A stretch of 64,000 nt of DNA from Vespula vulgaris (GCF_905475345.1 NC_066591.1:3647001-3711000); one strand, 5' to 3'; counted from the stretch's first letter, positions 28,453-43,902 are shown. Program-made: numbers and translations. Notes: generated by a model from the letters alone, not told the origin.

Positions 28453-29421
28453 TTCTTTGCTTGTTGTTATACACATTTAATGAAAAATTAAACATCAAGT
28501 ACTACGAAAAAGTTCGTTAACAAAAATTTGTATAACGATTACTTGTAATTGGAAGTAAAATTTATTATTAAAACAATTTAATGGTCAACTGTAATTTTAA
28601 TGTCGTTTTTAACGACAGGAGTTGCTTCAATTGCGGTAAATGTGTCAATTAGAAATTAGCATAAGTACCGAACGTTTTACAATGTAAAAATTCTCCGAAG
28701 TATACTCGTTCGAACTTATTTTTAACATTTCATAATTTATCCAATTACTCCGAAAGTTAGTTTCTTTTTCCTTTGGATAATTTATTTAACTGGAAACTAA
28801 CATAAAAAGTTTTAAGTATTATATTTTCGTAAATTTTTTGAAGTTGGTTTTGAGAATAAACTTTGTGAAATACTTTGCGAGAAAAATTGTTGAATTTTTT
28901 ACGACCATGACAAAGGGGGTAGTGGTGAGTGTAGGTGGGTGGTGGGTGGTGAAAGTAGAGTATTACATAGATCGCGTAGAAATATCATAGAAATGTTTCA
29001 ATTAATTTTAACGAAAAAGAAAAAAAAAAAAACATTTAATATTGTTATTTGAACAAATAAAGAAATATTCATTAATTAAAGTAAATAAATGAGTACTTTA
29101 TTCATAAATATCCAAATATCTCTATCAATTTTTTAAATAGGTCACTATCAAAAAGATAAGAAATTTTTTTGCCTCCCGCGAATAAATGAACAACTTATTC
29201 AAACTAATATTACGAATCAAACAAACTGATTATTTATATGTATATATGTATGTATAGGTTTATAAAAATTCTAAGAGTGAAATAAATTTCAAACTTCATT
29301 GAAAGAAAAAAGAAAAAAGATAAAGAAAGAAAGAAAGATGAAAAAGAAAGAAATTGATACTCGTTCACCAACACATTGGAGTTCGCTTTTAAGAGTTTGC
29401 TTTATCATAAATGTACTAAAA

Positions 29422-29464
<43 letters not shown>

Positions 29465-29657
29465 ATAGAGAAAGAAAAAAGTAAATAAATAAGCAAATAA
29501 ATAAAAAAATAGAAAAGAAAGATCTAAAATCTAACTTCTTTTCTCGTTTGTGAATTACCGAGGCTTTCAACGGAAACATTGTAATATTAAATTCTTCATA
29601 TTATATTTATTACTGATCTAATGTAAAGTTCAAACGGCATGACAAAGAGAGAGATAG

Positions 29658-29722
<65 letters not shown>

Positions 29723-29928
29723 AAAGCCTTTGAACTATGCTACTGACATAAAAGGCTTGCGAATGAGCCGAATGATTCAGTAATCTGAAGCTGCGAATTT
29801 CCGCCAATCGATGAGGCAAATTTGAATCGAACCATGGGATAAGAGAATCGGAATAAAAAGAGAGAAACAGAGAGAGAGAGAGAGTGAACGTGACCGAAAG
29901 AGACAGAGAGAATGCACGAACGTGGTCC

Positions 29929-29963
<35 letters not shown>

Positions 29964-30229
29964 CAGCGCGAATGTGGCCCAAAGAGAAAGAGAGAGAGAG
30001 AGAGAGAAGTGGATTAATTAAAATCGTTCGTTTCGTCGACGAGAAAATGAGAGAACGACGTTAAGCTTCTCTTCCTTTCTTCTTATCCTCTTATGGTAAT
30101 GACTGACGGCTTAAAAACATTTTACGTTGTGTGACAAAAAAAAAAAATACAAGAAAATTATTGGACACTTCGTCACGAACATTTTTTGCTATAAATTGCG
30201 AGGAAATTTACACACACGTAGGCATACAA

Positions 30230-30276
<47 letters not shown>

Positions 30277-31508
30277 CATCTAGGTGATTTAAGAAAAATT
30301 AATTATACAGAGAGAAGCTAAATAAATATCATTTCTCGTTGTTAGAAAATGCAATACCTACACTAGCCGATAACATTCCGTTTTGAATGTTTTCTTTAGA
30401 AAAAAAAAGGAAAAAAAAATTCACCGAATTTTCCAAACGAATGCTAAAAGAATTAAATAAATAAATAAATGGATGAAAAAAATAGAAAAAAAAAAAAACC
30501 ATTACGTTTTAAAATGATTCGGGGTAAGTGGAACAGTCCGTGTATGATCCGACCACTTGGATGAAAAAGTCGAGTACCTTAACTACTTTCGACGGCCGAA
30601 ATACGATCGATTCTGAGATGTAAACCATTCACACATACACACACACACACACTTACACATACGCTCATACATACACACACGTTCACCCATATATACGTAT
30701 ATGAAAATGTCTACTACATGTACACATATTTGCAAGGTAGGCCAAAAGTTTCTAGGTGGGTCAATGTATATGGAAATGTCTATTATATGTACATACGTAT
30801 GTGCAGGGTGATCCAAAAGTACTTAAGCGATTTTAAAAATCAATTGCCCTTATTCGAGACTTTTCATTTACGGCTGATCTTTTTCTCTTTTTCTCTTTTT
30901 TCTTTCTTCTTCTTTCATCTTTTTTTTTCGTATCGTAAAATTACAAGGTGGCTAAAAAATTTCGCAAAGAGTAATATATTCATTTTTAAAATCATTTTGA
31001 AAACTTTTAGCCCGTCCTGTATAACACTAGATATGTACATATACGTACATGCATACATACATATGTATATATATCGTACGCACACATACAACGGAAGTTT
31101 TTCACTTCTTTCAAAGTACTAAAAAGCTTCAGTGAATCGTAAAAAATAATAAAAAGCGGAAGCTCCAATTTCTCGTGTGAATTATAACACGTTCGTTAAA
31201 AAAAAAAAAAAAAAAAAAAAGAAAAAGAATGAATAAATAAACAAATAAAAAAAAGTAAACAAAAGAAAATATAAAAGAGATGAAAGAAAGAAGGAAAGAG
31301 AAAAGAACAGAGAAATATATGAACAAGATAAATAAATGGAATACTAAAAATAGCGAGCTGAGATTTGGTTCAAAAGAGAAGCAACCCGTTTATTTTCGTA
31401 CTTGTCCGAATACGTACGACATTTTCAGTATCGCTAAATTTTTGCGAATAAAAAAAAAAGAAAATAAATATGACGCAGTACTTGTGATCATCTTGAAAAA
31501 AAAAAGAG

Positions 31509-31551
<43 letters not shown>

Positions 31552-32273
31552 GAGGATGATATAGAAAAAATATTCAAAGCAAAAGAAGTATGATTTTATA
31601 TGAATTATAAAAAGTTCATTAAAAAGATAAATAAACGAGAAAGAAAAAATACAAGAAAAAATAAAACTAGAAGAGATTTCTTGCAAGGTATAAAAGAAAC
31701 TCGTTTATCTTCGTATTTGTCCGGCCATGTTCGATATTTTTACATTCCCTAACTCTTTGCAGATAAAAAAGAAAAGAGAGAGAAAGAAAAAAAAAGAGAG
31801 GAAATGAAAGGAAAGAAAAATATGGCTCAGAGCTCGTGAAAGTTTATCGATCATCTTTAAAATAGGCAGAGAGAAAAAAAAGATAAGGAAAAAGTATTCG
31901 AAGTAAAGTATAATTTTTTATGAATTATAAGTTCATTACAGAAAAAAAAAAATAGAGAGAAAGAGAGAAGAAGGAGAAAAGAAAAAATAATAATAAAACC
32001 TTGAAAACGAGAACGGATTTCTTGCAGAAGAAAAGCAACTCGTTTTTCTTCGTATTTGTTCGAGTATGTTCGACATTATTACATTCCTTAACTTTTTGCA
32101 GATAAAAAAGAAAAAAAAGAGATGAAAAATATATCTGTACTCGTGAAACTTTATTGCTCATCTTGAAAAGATAAAAAAAAAAAAAAGAAAAAATAAGAAA
32201 AAAAGAAGTAAAAAAAGAAAGAGTAAAGTAAAAGATGTATAATCTTATATCGATTAAAAAATATCCATTGATT

Positions 32274-32321
<48 letters not shown>

Positions 32322-32742
32322 TGTATGTATGTATGTATGTATGTATGTATGTATCACTGAAAACGAATTGATTTCTTGCAAAATAGAAGCAACTCGTTTA
32401 TCTTCGTATTTGTTCGAATATATTCAATATTATACCAATTACTGATTATTATCTCTTGAGATAAAAGAAAGAAGTAAAGAAAAATATGATAAAAAATATG
32501 GAAGCAGATACTCGTGAAAGTTCATTAATCATGATGATTAAAATAGAGAGAAAGAGAGAGAAAAAGATGAAGAGAGAGAGAGAGAGAAAGAGAGAATTCA
32601 AAATAAAAAAAAAAGTAAACGAATAACTTTCTCTGATTTCGTGTAGGTAAACGCGTTTGGTTTACTTCGGAAGATCAACCACGAAAGGTCGTATCGAGGA
32701 AAGCAACGAGCGAAGTTTGCGAGAAAGAGAAAAATAGAGATA

Positions 32743-32807
<65 letters not shown>

Positions 32808-33303
32808 GAGTTAATTGGATAGATTGAAAGACGGGTAAGCCTGAGGGCGAGTAAAAGGGAAGGGAAAGAGAAAAAAGATGAAACGGTCTTTAGAAATGAA
32901 ATAAATCAATAAAATATCTGAAATGTTGGTATTAAAGGGGGTAAAATTAAATGCATACGAAAAAGAGATGGATAGATAGATAGATAGATAAATACAGAAA
33001 GAGAGAGAGAGAGAGAAAGGATGAACTTATTTTCAGTCATCAGATAGAACTTTGCAAATGATCCTTTCGAAAAAATTTACTTTTGAATGTAATTTTTAAT
33101 TAAATTAATGGGTGTACTTGAACTCTAATATTAGATTATAATATTGGATATATATATATATTGACGGAATTTACAAAATTTAATTTTGTATTTCGTATTT
33201 TTATTGTAATTTTTAATCGTTTTGTTGTTTCATGTGGATAATACTCGATCGATTTTGATATTATTAGAAATTTTTAATTATATGTGATAAAAGAATTTTT
33301 GAT

Positions 33304-33341
<38 letters not shown>

Positions 33342-33426
33342 ATAAATTAAAATAAATTTAATTTATATATTATTCTAATATATTATTCTATTCTACATTA
33401 ATATTAATAATCTTATAGTATAAAGA

Positions 33427-33472
<46 letters not shown>

Positions 33473-33574
33473 ATGCATATGTATATTGTGAGAATATATG
33501 TATATATTAGAATATTAAAATATTCTTTTAATATTTACATACATAGTATTATAATACTTATTTAAATATATTTA

Positions 33575-33614
<40 letters not shown>

Positions 33615-35859
33615 GTAAAAATTCAAGATTATTATTATGTATAGACAAATGTAGGTGAGTATATAATAAAAACGTGTAATAAATTGGGATTAGTTAAATC
33701 GAATTTTCGATCATATTTTATACAATCTTTTACATTGAAGGTTGAAGTCAATATTAATAAATTATATAGAAGAAAGAGAGAGAAAGAGAGATAGAAAGAG
33801 AGAGAAAGAGAACAAATAATGACAATGTTTAATGTTAATTCGGTCTGCAAAGGGAAATGCAAAAACGTAAATGTGTCATGTTGATACATCTACATATTCA
33901 AATATCTCGATTGCAATGGAAAAACAGAAAGAATGCTGCAGGCGTTGAAACGACGCGAAACATACACGAATGCAATGCATTGCGCGTTATCGGAAGATTT
34001 AAAGGATTTTTAATCATCCACCAAAAAAATGCGCTTTCACGCGCTTCAATTCCGTCGCGCGCGTTTCTTTCTTTCGTTCTTTCTTTTTTTTTTTACTCAT
34101 TTATTATTATTATTTTTTTGTTTGTATGCTAATTCTTTTTTACCCATGTTTTTTCTCTCCATTGTTTTTTCGCTCGTAGACAAAAAAGAAAAAAAAAAAA
34201 AAGAAAAAAGAAAGTGTCTTTCGTGACGTATCTTTTCGCATGTATTTTTTTTTTATCTTCTTCAAAGAATGATTAAACGACCAATATTATATTTAATAAT
34301 ATTAGAGACCTTCTACGATGTTCATTTTCGATTCAATTATAATCCTTCATTAAATCCAACAATACAAAATTATTTTCAAACGATAAAGACAATACCCAAA
34401 GTTTCTACAATATCTTTTATCGGAATTCGTATTAATCCGAATATAATAAAAAATATTTCTAAATTTTCTTTATCGATGTTACCTCGTTATACTTCATTAT
34501 TATTATTATTATTATTATTACTTTCTTTTTTATATATAAATAATATAATGAAATAACAACGTAACAAAATAAAATAATAACCGACGACATAAAAAATATT
34601 GGGACGACATTTCCACACAAGATGCATTCCAATTCGTTCTCGAATCTATAAATTTCTAATGTCACTTCAAATAAATCACCATTAATCACCTTTAAATCAC
34701 AATTAACGAAGATAATCGATCAACGTAAATTTCCTGATTAGAAAGACTTAGTCGACTAATTTTTTTGCACTCATTTCTCACGACGATAAAAAAAGAAATA
34801 GAGAGAAAGAGAAAGAGAAAGAGAGAAAGAGAGAAATAGGAAAAGAGAGAATGCTTAACGTTCTGGAAACACTCGAAACTCGGCTTTGCCTTTGTATCGC
34901 CCGAAGCGATTAGGGGAACGAGAATGTTTAGAACGTTTCAGCTTTTACTCCCACAGGAGAGTTCGAAGTTACGATATTGTTACCCTTCTCTTCGTCGACT
35001 CGATTACCGACGTGCCTGCAAACTATAATAACTTGTAGGTTTACGACCACCATTTTGTCCTTAAACAATTTTTTTTCTTTCTATTTTCTTCTTCTTTTTT
35101 CTTCTTCTTTTTTCTCTTTTTTTTTTTATCTTGCTCTGTTATTTCTCATTCTCTACACTTTTATTAGAAGCTCTATAAATATTATAGTTACGTGGGAGAA
35201 ATGAAAATTAAAGTTTAGACGTGTTTGTGAGACGCCATTTTGTTTCGAAACAATTTCCTTCTCTTTTCTTTTCTTTTTCTTTCACTTCTCCTTTCTGTTT
35301 CTTTATCTCTTCGTCTTTTAACAATCCCATTAGAAGTTACGCGCAAGAAATTCTAATTATACAAAGAAACGAAAAGTAAAAGATGTTTGGACGTTCACGA
35401 CCACCATTTTTGTTTCTAACCAGTTTTCTTTCTTCGTTTTTTTCTTTTTTGTATCTTTCTTTCACCTTTCCATTTCTTTTTTACAAATGTTACTCGATAC
35501 AAGTAATACTAATTTATCGAAAGAAACGAAAAGAACGTAGTTTCGTCGTTTGCGATCATCGTTATATTTCTATTTCTTCATTTTACAATTCGCGATTTAA
35601 TTAAAGGGTGTCACATCGCGATCGTAATTTTTCAAAGATAAGAAAAATCTAGTTCGTACGTTTGTGGATCATTCTCTTCTTTTCGTACGATTTTATTATG
35701 AGTTATATCCAAGAGATTCCTATTTTTCAAACCGAAAGATAAAGTTTGAAACTGTGTTTGGATCATTCAACGATAGCCACTTTTCCAAATGACTTGTCGC
35801 TCTAACGAAAGAGATTGAGAGAATGAGAGAGGGAGAAAGAGGAGTAGAGATAGAGATAG

Positions 35860-35902
<43 letters not shown>

Positions 35903-38339
35903 AGCATTGGCAAACGTTCGAAAGCGTTTCTATCATTTCCGTTCTTCTAACTGGCCGATTAATTGATCGCCGTCCGATTCACGCGTCAATGTCACATCCG
36001 TTTAACCCCGACGATTACGACTACGACGACTACGACGATCCTACAGAATTGAAATATACGAGTTCGTGTTTGCCTACTATCCTAATTATCCATAAAGAAA
36101 AAAAAAAGAGAGAAAAAAAGAAGAAAAAAAAAAGGAAGAAGAATCACGTCCCTCTAATTAAATATTAATAACGCCAGTAAAGTTTGTTCTCCTTTCTATT
36201 AAATTGTAGAGTGGGTAAAAAAAAAAAAAAAAGAAATGTTTCTAGGCTGATTTCAAAAAGTTAATCAATCGAGCTTCTCTTCGTCTCTGTGCTCTTTTAC
36301 CTTTGTTATTTGACGATAGGAAAGAAATGAAGAATACAAAAAAAAAAAAATGATTTTTGATCTACATTTTATCTTGTATAATTAGTGACTTAAATTTTAT
36401 TAGGAAAATATATATATATATATTTTTTTTTGGAAAAAAAAGAAGAGGAAGAAGAGAAAAAGGATATTATAATCAATTATACAGATTATATATTATAAAA
36501 AAAGAATTATAATTTTCTGCAAAGAGAAAAAAGAAAGAATGAGAAAAAAAGAGAAAAAAAAGAAAGAAAAAAGAAAAAAAAAATATAGGGATAAGGAAAT
36601 CATAATTTTCAGAAAATTATATTTTTTTTTTTGATAATTAAAAAAAAAGAGAGGGAAGAAAGGAAGGAAAAGGAAAAAATATAGGAATAAGAATATCCAG
36701 AGGACACGCGCGTACTCACGCGCGCACAGTGATACAGACACATACAAATTGATATTTTCTTATTTTCCCTTTGCTCTTTCCTGTGCAGCCCCTATAATAT
36801 AACGCACGCTTGTCCAAGCTTTTATCCCGAAACGCACCCAGGACTATAATTGGACAAACATCAAGGATGTTTGCGTAACCAGGCACGTGGACATGAATCG
36901 GTGTTTGCTCATGACAAACTTGTATTTCGACGCTCTTCCTCTTCTCACTTTCTTTTTCGAAGGTCGTTAAAAGAATGAGGGAAAATTTGACGAGATATAT
37001 CCTTCCTTTGTTTTTTATCACCCCTTTCTTTTTCTTCTTCTTCTTTTACTTTTTTCTTTCTTTTCATTTTTCTCCTTTTTCTTCTCCTTTATTATTTACA
37101 ATTGTAGTACATTTGCATATATCTTCGTCGATCATAACACATATTATCGAAATAATACACGCTTTGAAACGTGAGATTTATTCCATCGTGTCAGATAAAT
37201 ATATATATATATATTATATATTATATATTGGAACGTAATCATTGAATCCGTGAAATTTTCTTTAGTTTTATTAATAACAATAATTCCATGTTCATTTTTC
37301 TTTTTGTTTTTCTTTTTTCTTCTCTTGAACAATCTTAAGTAAAAAGTTTTATTTCTGAATAAAATTGACAGAGTAATATCAAATTGATGAAAATTTCATT
37401 TGTTTGAAAATAAAATCTATGCAATATTCTCTCTCCATTTATTTATATATTTATCTCTTGCTCTTTTTTTTCTTTCTTCTTTTCGTATATCGATTTCACG
37501 TTCATTATTATTATTATTTTTTTTTTTATATTGATTCAACGGAAAACTCGGATGAAGTATTTTTAAAAAAATACGAAAAAAATGTGAGATAAACGCTCGA
37601 CGAAAATAATGAAATAAAAATAATGACTCACCGTTTCCCGTTACCATCATTAATCCGCTACCCAGTTGTCGCAACTTGCTGAATGTTGTTCCACTCTCTT
37701 CCGGTGTAACAGCACCGGTCGTACCTGATTCCGATTGCGTCGTCACCATCTGCAACTCACAATGAAAAAAATCCCTACGTTAGAGATAATCGCCATTTAA
37801 TGAGACTTTTATACGTGCGATTAACTCCAAAGCTTTTCAATGAACATAAAATTTTGCGGGATATGCCAGCGTTATCGAGAAATCGAATTTATCATCGATA
37901 TTTCCCGGAATGAAAAGAGACCTTACAAATGTCACATAAGAAGTAAAAGACAAAAGGAAAAAAAGCTCGCAATCGTAAAAATCGAAAAAAGAAAAAAGAA
38001 AAATCATTTCATTCTGTATACTTCTTTTTTCTTTAGATATTCCATGATCAAATTAATGTTGGATGTTTTATGAAAAATGAAACATTTCAAATGTTGCGAT
38101 TTAAAAAAAAGGAAAAGAAAAAAAAAATTCTTTTACTCTCAATATTTCTCTTTTTAATCATTATATAAATTCAATATCATAAGAAAAGTTAACAACATGA
38201 TGTTTAATTAATTGATATAATTACTTCTAATTTCAAGATCAAAATTTCTATCAAAAGTTTCTCACATATGTATGTGAAAAACACACATAGAGACATAGAC
38301 AACACACACACAGAAATATACGCCTATAAAGAAGAGAAG

Positions 38340-38383
<44 letters not shown>

Positions 38384-40043
38384 TATACGATAAGTAAGTC
38401 TGATCATAGCTGACAGTGATGAGCAATATTCTACTTTGAAGTAGTACGAGTCCGACATATATCGGTCGTAAGAAATCAAGTAGTATAAGTCGATGATATA
38501 GGAGTTATTTCCCTTGTTGGAAAATCGTTCTGGATTCTCGACAAAGTATTAAGAGGACGATTATAAAAGATTGAGATAGATAGATGGATAAATAGATAGA
38601 TGGATGGATGGATGGATAAATATACAGATAGTTAGAAAAATAAAGAAAAGAAAAAAAAAAAGAATGAGAGATGGAGATAGAGATAGAATACGTGCTTGAA
38701 ATTTCAAGATGGTACAGCCAATGTTGAAACTTTTTTCATATATTAAAAAACCCGATGAAATAGGAGATATATATTAAAAATATACATAGATATAAATGAA
38801 AAAGGGATGCATTATGATAATACCAAAAGTTCCTAAAAAATTTATGACAAAAGCCCAACAACTGACACGTGTAACCTCGATGAGCAAATCTCTCTCTCTC
38901 CCTCTTTCTTGTTAATTCAAGCATGTTTTAAATAACTATTAGAGAATATAAAAGAAGCGAATATATTTATATATTATGTATCCACTTGGATGTATATGCA
39001 ATCGTTATAATAAATTTTAGTATATATGCCGAATAGCCAATCTCTTATCTCTTATCTTTAAACTCTTTTTTTCTTGATGCATTCTTTTCGGATATATATT
39101 TCACTGATATTCGATAACAGCTTATAACTTCTTTCCTTTCAAGTATACCACGTATATATATATATATATATACCTACATAGATACATACATACGTATCTA
39201 CCTACGTGCATACGTAAGTATATGCATATGTATATGTATATATAGATATATAGGTATTATCCGGCACGTTAACATCGCATAATGCGGCCAGGAGTCTTGG
39301 AACTACGCCAACGGTAAACGGCTGGAGTATGCACGGGGTGTGCGATTTAATTTGGGTCACCACGATGGAACGTTGGAATTGAAAATATTAAATAAGTCAT
39401 ATTCGCTTTATGTGATATACATATTTTCTCTAATACCGATAATATTCTCTCTTAATTTCTTATTTTCTCATTATGTTTATTATTAAAACATCTTTTGCGA
39501 TACTTTCTTTTTTTACCAATTTTATTTCGAAAGAAACTGTGTGCGTATGTGTGTGTGTGTATGGGATTTAAATAAATAGTATGGTACGAGCTATTTTTGG
39601 TTAGAATTATTAAACATCGATGAATAAAATTTGCACGGACTGTTAGGTGAATTTTATAAATGGGAACCACCACTAAAGTAAATATTTTACGTGTATGATC
39701 GCCCACGAAGGTTAACGTCCCAGTCTATCAACGTGATATCGTGAAGTCTCGAAAAAAAAAAAAAAGAGAAAAGAGAAAAGAATCTTTCTAAGTCCTTAAA
39801 GATAAAAATAAGCGTCGTTACAAGGAAGAGTGTGGGCTTATAATGGCTATAATCTTTTTCGATGAAATAAACATTTCTCTCTCTCTCTCTCTCTCTCTCT
39901 CATTCATCTATAATAACTTATAAAGAATCGACGAGAAATATCAGCTGGCACAGCTTTCAAACGAATAAATAAGTCCTTGGAGTCTTAAAAAATAAGAAAA
40001 GGGAGAGAAAGAGAGAGAGAGAGAGCGAGAGAGAGAGATAGAA

Positions 40044-40088
<45 letters not shown>

Positions 40089-40145
40089 GAAATAGAAATA
40101 GAGAGAGAGAGACACACAGAGAGAAATAGAGAGAGATAGAAAGAG

Positions 40146-40200
<55 letters not shown>

Positions 40201-40706
40201 GAAAGAAAGGAAGAGAAAGAGAGAGAGAGACGAACGTTCGATCTCCTTCTTTTTTTCTTCTTCGTAAAATGAAGCTTCGGATATTGGTTCATCGATCCAA
40301 ACCAGAGAAGCGTTCACATCTTTCTTTTTACTCTCCTCTTCTTTTCTCTTTCTTTTTACTTACTTATTTATTTATTTATTTTTTTTTCTCTATCGTTTCG
40401 TGTAGATGCACGAGTTCTCGAAGTGTTTCGAATATCACGTTCGTAAAAAAGGGTAAAGAAAGGGAGAAAGGTAGTAGAGAGATAGAGGGGGTGCAGTGGG
40501 AGAATAGAGATAGAGATAGAGAGAGAGGGAAAAAGAGAGTGAGTCTAAGAAAACAAACATTGGAAACTCACGTTCTAACGATCCATAATATCTCTCTGGT
40601 GATTCGGAAATGGCGATATCGTGGTGAGATAATAGATAGTTTGCGGACAGATGTAGGAAAACGCGATAATAGAGGACGACTGTGCGTTTGTGATAGAATG
40701 AGAGCA

Positions 40707-40780
<74 letters not shown>

Positions 40781-41808
40781 TATGAGGATAATGATAATAA
40801 TCGTACTATTAATGAAGAGTTTATGGTCTTGTAGCGTGTCTGATTGCTATTTCCCACGTGAAATTCTACTTAGTGTGATATAAAAAAAAATAAAGAAAAA
40901 AAATAGATAAAGAAACAGAGAGAGAGAGAGAGAGAAAAGAATGAGAGACAAGAAGAAAAAGTCAAAAAAGCTCGATCTAATGATCAATATAAAAATAAAC
41001 GGATAAAAAAGAAATTAAAATAAAGAAAAGTAAGATAAACTGAAGAATGAATAAATTTAAATGAAATTGATGAAACATTGAAATGCATAATTGTGAGAGT
41101 AAGGCGAGCAACAAAGAAAATTAAAAAAAAAAGAATAGATAAATAAATAAAAGAAGAGAAGAAAAAATAGGTTTAATACGACTTACAGTACAAAGAATTG
41201 GAAAAGAAAAATTTTCCATAAAATATTACGATTCTGAACGGAACTACTTTCTTTGAATACTTCGAAATGAAAAATATGTTCCGACTAGTGTGTCATTCTC
41301 TCAAAATAAATGGGTTGCATTTGGTTCTAAAAAGGAAAAGAAAAAAAAGAAAGGAAAAAGAAAAAAGAACTAAAAAGAAAAAGAAAAATAAAAAAAAAAG
41401 AGATAAATAAATAAATAAAAGTAAAAGGCGAAGAAGAGAAAAAGGAACAAAGGAGAATGAATAAAATAACGAAGTAGTACAGTTGCGAGAGGAATAAAAG
41501 AAAATAAGAAAATAGACACGCTGATAGAAACGGAGATACGCTAGAAAAGAGAAAAAATAAAAGAAAAGAAAAAAAAGGACGAGTTCGTTCTTTCTTTCTC
41601 TCTCTTTTTTTTTTGCATACATTATACTAACTATTACGTACGAATGAGTATGTATTATACCAGTATATATGCATGTATATGCGACGCGTATGTCTTTTCG
41701 ACTTTCGTGAAAATTTTCTTCCACATTTCAATCCTTCGCACTTTAATTATTTATCTAGCGAGCAAGGAAAGACAAAATTACTTTCGAGATCTCGTGACTT
41801 CCATTTTC

Positions 41809-41869
<61 letters not shown>

Positions 41870-43694
41870 TCCTTCTTTATTCATCATCGTCGTCTTTTCA
41901 ATTTTATTAATCCCTAGATAGCTACGATTTGACGAATATATATATATATATACATATTTTTTTTTATCTTTTCCATTTTTCTTTTTTCTCAATTAAGTGA
42001 AAAAGAAGAAAAAAATGAAAAAAAAATAATAAAAAAAAATAAATAAAAAAATAAAAAAATAGAAAAGAAAGAAAGAGATCGTTCACGACTAAAGAGAATA
42101 TTAATTGTTAATTGTTAGTCACTAGTTGTTAATAATTATAAGCGTGAGAATTTGTCGATAGGATGAATTTGAATTATTATAGTAAGAAAAGAAGGGAATT
42201 TGAAATATTTGAAAAGAAAGCGCGAATATTACTTGGAAATATCGGAAAATGTCTCTACGTATATATTGCATACATATGCGCATACATATAATATATATAG
42301 AATATGTATATACACACATACACATATATATACAAATATATACATAGAAAAGGTCGATTTAGGTCTGAAGTCATCCTGGCGTTTCTATCGAAGGATACGG
42401 AACTCACTCGCATACAAATTGGTCCAAATCGATCGAGTAGATGTAACAGAACGAGAGAAAGAGAGAAAAAGAGAGAAAGAGAGAAAGAGAGAGAAAGAAA
42501 GAGAGAGAATGTAGTCTATGAACTTTTTTACGAGTTCTATTTCTCCTCGTAGACGAGCAATGCTTTTTAAAGTCAACGATAATAATACGAGGAACCAAGG
42601 GAAATAGTTAAAAAAAAGTTTTCGAAAAGATGTAGAGATAAAAGAATCTCACCTATCTACATTCTTTTTACATTTCTTACAAAAAATATAGGTATATATA
42701 TATTTTTTTTTTAATTAAAAATTAATAAAATTTTGTTAAAAATAATTGTAATTAAATAATTACAATTGATTAGCCGTGTCGTTAAATATATATTTTTCTT
42801 TTTTGTTTTTATTCGTGTGATTATATAAATCGATAAAAGATAAGATAAATTTTTAAAAGATACTATAAGAAATAATATATTGTTTGTTGTGATATAATAA
42901 TAAAGGATACTATGATTTCGATTGAAATTAATTAATTGGTTAATTATATACGTGTTATAGGAAATATTTCATGATCCATTTGTATACTATTTGAATTATT
43001 ATGAGATTGTCGTTCATTTTAAAGTAAAATATTCTGTCGATTCGATTTCTACAATTATTAAGAGCCTACATTAATGTTTGAGACTTTTCAATTTAATATC
43101 ATTGCAAATATAAAATAATTGTGAATATAAAATATTTGAATAATATATATTGATACATTAATTAAACAAAAATAAATGTTCAAATAAATAAAATATACGA
43201 ACACGTTTCTAAATTCTAAAAAAAAAAAAGATCCCACTTATTAAACAAACTTTTTAATTGCTTCATTCTTAAAAATTTATTTTTTCATTTTTTTTTTTTT
43301 TGATTAATTACGACAGTTTTAATAATTATTAAAATTTCAATCGTAACAATTACGAAACAGTAATGTATTTAAAATTTCAAATGATAGATTTTAAAATGAA
43401 TACTACTTTTTTAAATTAAAATGTCATGATATATTATTCATGCAATAGCGGATAGGTGTGGGTGGAATGAGGACGGGAGGAGAAAAGTGTGAAACAAAAG
43501 TGGCAAGGAATTTAAAATTGGCGCGCGTGGGAAATTCAAATCGAAATTTGAAGCACTCGTAATCGATGAATCGTGCACAGTTTACGAGCTCGCTTGTTTA
43601 ACGTTCATTTTTATCGCAACGTATGTCGACCTCGTATGGAATATTCAATGGCGATGGAATATTCGGTGTGTGTATATACATATATATAGATATG

Positions 43695-43733
<39 letters not shown>

Positions 43734-43870
43734 GTGGGGGTATATATATATATATTTGAGGGTTACGATGATAGAATGGCAAACTAGCTTTTCGATTTTC
43801 TCTTCGAGAACACGTTTCTTCGTATATTCATTTTTATTTCCTCCTCCCACTTAGTTTGCATTTTCTTTCT

Positions 43871-43902
<32 letters not shown>

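Larger units (their letters stand above)
31130..32690. repeat. Four- to five-copy diverged tandem repeat array, units 315-354 bp
   Basis: The landmark gcaactcgtttatcttcgta (or variants) occurs at 31381, 31696, 32035 and 32389, with a degenerate fifth near 32650 and a partial leading copy near 31130-31200. Each unit also has gatttcttgca before the landmark, a ctcgtgaaagttta.tgatcatc-like word after it, and a variable purine-rich filler. Confidence 0.75.
13741..37631 (-). other. Intron 2, 23.9 kb: repeat-rich, possible nested ORF
   Basis: The largest intron lies between exons 2 and 3. It holds homopolymer runs, many microsatellites, three arrays of diverged tandem repeats (23590-25060, 31130-32690, 35035-35790), a duplicated block with an inverted partner (17470-18246), a mariner-like MITE (30804-31019), G-rich tracts (16922-17001, 28914-28951) and one non-repetitive plus-strand ORF (23022-23261). 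No further exon of the host gene is required by phase. Confidence 0.7.

Noticed and set aside
33840..34070. CpG-containing plus-strand frame (MQKRKCVMLIHLHIQ...)
   Set aside because: Runs into a T-rich tract without splice signals. The composition is mixed but there is no motif or recognisable family.
40269..40883. Longest open frame in the window, about 204 codons
   Set aside because: About half is a reading of (GA)n repeats as RE/ER dipeptides and the rest is T-rich or low-information. No motif or splice support.
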